Shown here: piece by piece, positions 8,855 to 9,192 of the stretch
How positions within the stretch are numbered: the first letter of the stretch is position 1
How the letters are laid out: each line of letters opens with the position of its first letter
NCBI RefSeq assembly: GCF_030272895.1
Contig: NZ_JALRNF010000074.1
Location: 1-9,192 of the forward strand
Reading direction: 5' to 3'
DNA: 9,192 nucleotides
From: Pseudomonas sp. BGr12
GTDB lineage: Bacteria; Pseudomonadota; Gammaproteobacteria; Pseudomonadales; Pseudomonadaceae
Notes under the pieces: model-generated
Seen by the model: the letters and a program-made list of their open reading frames with translations, nothing else
What the model was told of the DNA's origin: nothing
Databases searched by the model: none
Program-made: the position numbers and the translations under genes

Positions 8855-8871
8855 AACTCACTCCTTGAGTT
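8855..8871 (-). promoter_or_regulatory. Hairpin presenting AGGAG in the loop; possible RsmA/CsrA-type site
   Basis: On the minus strand AACTCA and TGAGTT form a perfect 6-bp stem with the 5-nt loop AGGAG. CsrA/RsmA-family proteins bind GGA motifs displayed in hairpin loops that overlap Shine-Dalgarno sequences, and here the loop is exactly the ribosome-binding site of the 26-codon frame. The flanking CAAGGAGU fits the CANGGANG preference except at the last base. Gac/Rsm control is common in fluorescent pseudomonads. The structure is visible; the binding is inferred. Confidence 0.4.
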
Positions 8872-8886
8872 TTCAAATGAACGGTT

Positions 8887-8892
8887 ATTATC
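8887..8892 (-). promoter_or_regulatory. Candidate -10 element upstream of the hypothetical-MocR unit
   Basis: GATAAT on the minus strand resembles a sigma-70 -10 box and would start transcription near 8880, giving a leader of about 220 nt before the 489-aa gene. The matching -35 position (CTTCTA at 17-nt spacing) is poor, so the promoter would need an activator or another sigma factor, or lies elsewhere. Confidence 0.25.
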
Positions 8893-9076
8893 GGGCGTTA
8901 TCAAGCGAATAGAAGATACAGAACTCGGTAAAAAAACAGTTCAGATTCGCACCGTCGCTCGTTAACAATCAGACAAACGCCGTTCCTGTTTACTATGGCT
9001 TGAACAGTATGGGAATTCCGCGCTATTGAAGAGAAATGTGAAGTTGAAATTTCCGAAATACACTTAGGAAACAGGC

Positions 9077-9098
9077 AAAAAAGGTTCTACATGGAACC
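9077..9098 (-). terminator. Intrinsic terminator (weak stem)
   Basis: In the minus-strand direction GGTTC (9094-9098), a 6-nt loop and GAACC (9083-9087) are followed immediately by six T (9077-9082). The stem is only 5 bp, so efficiency may be modest. It overlaps the stop codon of the partial gene to the right and would insulate the following leader region. Confidence 0.5.
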
Positions 9099-9192
9099 CT
9101 GGGGACTTTGATCCCTGGGCTTGGGCTTGGGCTTGGGCTTGGGCTTGGGTGTCGAGTCTGCGGGCTTATCCATTCCATGCAGCGACGCTGCC
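9087..9192 (-). CDS. 3' end of a gene with a (Pro-Lys)n tail (partial)
   Basis: A minus-strand frame enters from the right edge and ends at TAG (9087-9089). The 34 visible codons read AASLHGMDKPADS, then TPKPKPKPKPKP, then RDQSPQGSM. The frame is supported by the terminator hairpin that immediately follows and by the same orientation as all other genes. The tail is basic, Pro-rich and surely disordered. Too little is present to name the protein. The alternative frames give a Pro-Ser tail with no matching terminator, or an early stop. Confidence 0.45.
   Translation of the reverse strand, partial: AASLHGMDKPADSTPKPKPKPKPKPRDQSPQGSM
9115..9150. repeat. Hexanucleotide tandem repeat (TTGGGC), about six units
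   Basis: Four perfect TTGGGC units (9121-9144) are flanked by one-mismatch copies CTGGGC (9115-9120) and TTGGGT (9145-9150). On the minus strand the unit is GCCCAA, encoding alternating Pro and Lys in the partial gene. Because the unit is six bases, gain or loss of copies by slippage would keep the frame. Confidence 0.9.

Larger units (their letters stand above)
8659..9086. other. AT-richer intergenic leader region without a confident gene
   Basis: This stretch of about 430 bases is clearly more AT-rich than the flanking genes and has no long frame with Pseudomonas codon use. It holds a candidate -10 (8887-8892), a stem-loop with AGGAG in its loop (8855-8871), a possible 26-codon frame (8771-8851), a stem-loop at 8702-8728, and a run of seven A on the plus strand (8930-8936) flanked by GAACT/AGTTC. 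From 8940 to about 9076 I see nothing beyond AT-rich sequence. A plus-strand frame at 8614-8826 is judged spurious. Confidence 0.6.

Noticed and set aside
9115..9192. CRISPR-like or plus-strand Leu-Gly repeat reading of the TTGGGC array
   Set aside because: The unit is a plain 6-base tandem without spacers, and the plus-strand frame has a stop immediately upstream; the minus-strand Pro-Lys frame fits the terminator.

Overview
The window looks like chromosomal DNA from a fluorescent Pseudomonas. It is GC-rich, with C- or G-ending codons throughout, carries the long GC-rich palindrome typical of that genus at its left edge, and encodes pseudomonad-type proteins. All supported genes lie on the minus strand, so transcription runs right to left (from high to low coordinates).

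Layout in transcription order. (1) At 9087-9192 is what looks like the last 34 codons of a gene entering from the right, with a Pro-Lys repeat tail encoded by a hexanucleotide tandem repeat, closed by a small hairpin plus T-tract. (2) From 8659 to 9086 lies an AT-richer stretch without a confident gene. It holds a candidate promoter, a hairpin presenting a Shine-Dalgarno sequence in its loop, a possible 26-codon peptide gene and a second stem-loop. (3) An unrecognised 489-aa protein (7189-8658) is followed with a 1-nt stop/start overlap by (4) a MocR-type GntR regulator of 461 aa whose aminotransferase-like domain has lost several cofactor-binding residues, including the lysine that should hold PLP. 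(5) A 74-nt gap holds a LexA-like SOS box over a candidate promoter. (6) A bacterial FAN1 nuclease (4053-5729) overlaps by ATGA (7) an iron-sulphur Rad3/DinG-type helicase with an N-terminal PD-(D/E)XK nuclease domain (1795-4056). (8) After 96 nt comes phosphoglucomutase pgm (61-1698). (9) A near-perfect GC-rich palindrome (9-55) lies just downstream of pgm.

Two units stand out. The first is a DNA-repair pair, a structure-specific VRR-NUC nuclease co-translated with a nuclease-helicase, probably induced through SOS and suited to interstrand crosslink or branched-DNA repair. The second is an unexplained module, a protein of unknown function plus a PLP-site-degenerate MocR regulator, behind a structured leader with a possible post-transcriptional (Rsm/CsrA-like) control element and a possible micropeptide. 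Pgm appears to be a housekeeping carbohydrate gene that may receive read-through from the repair operon.
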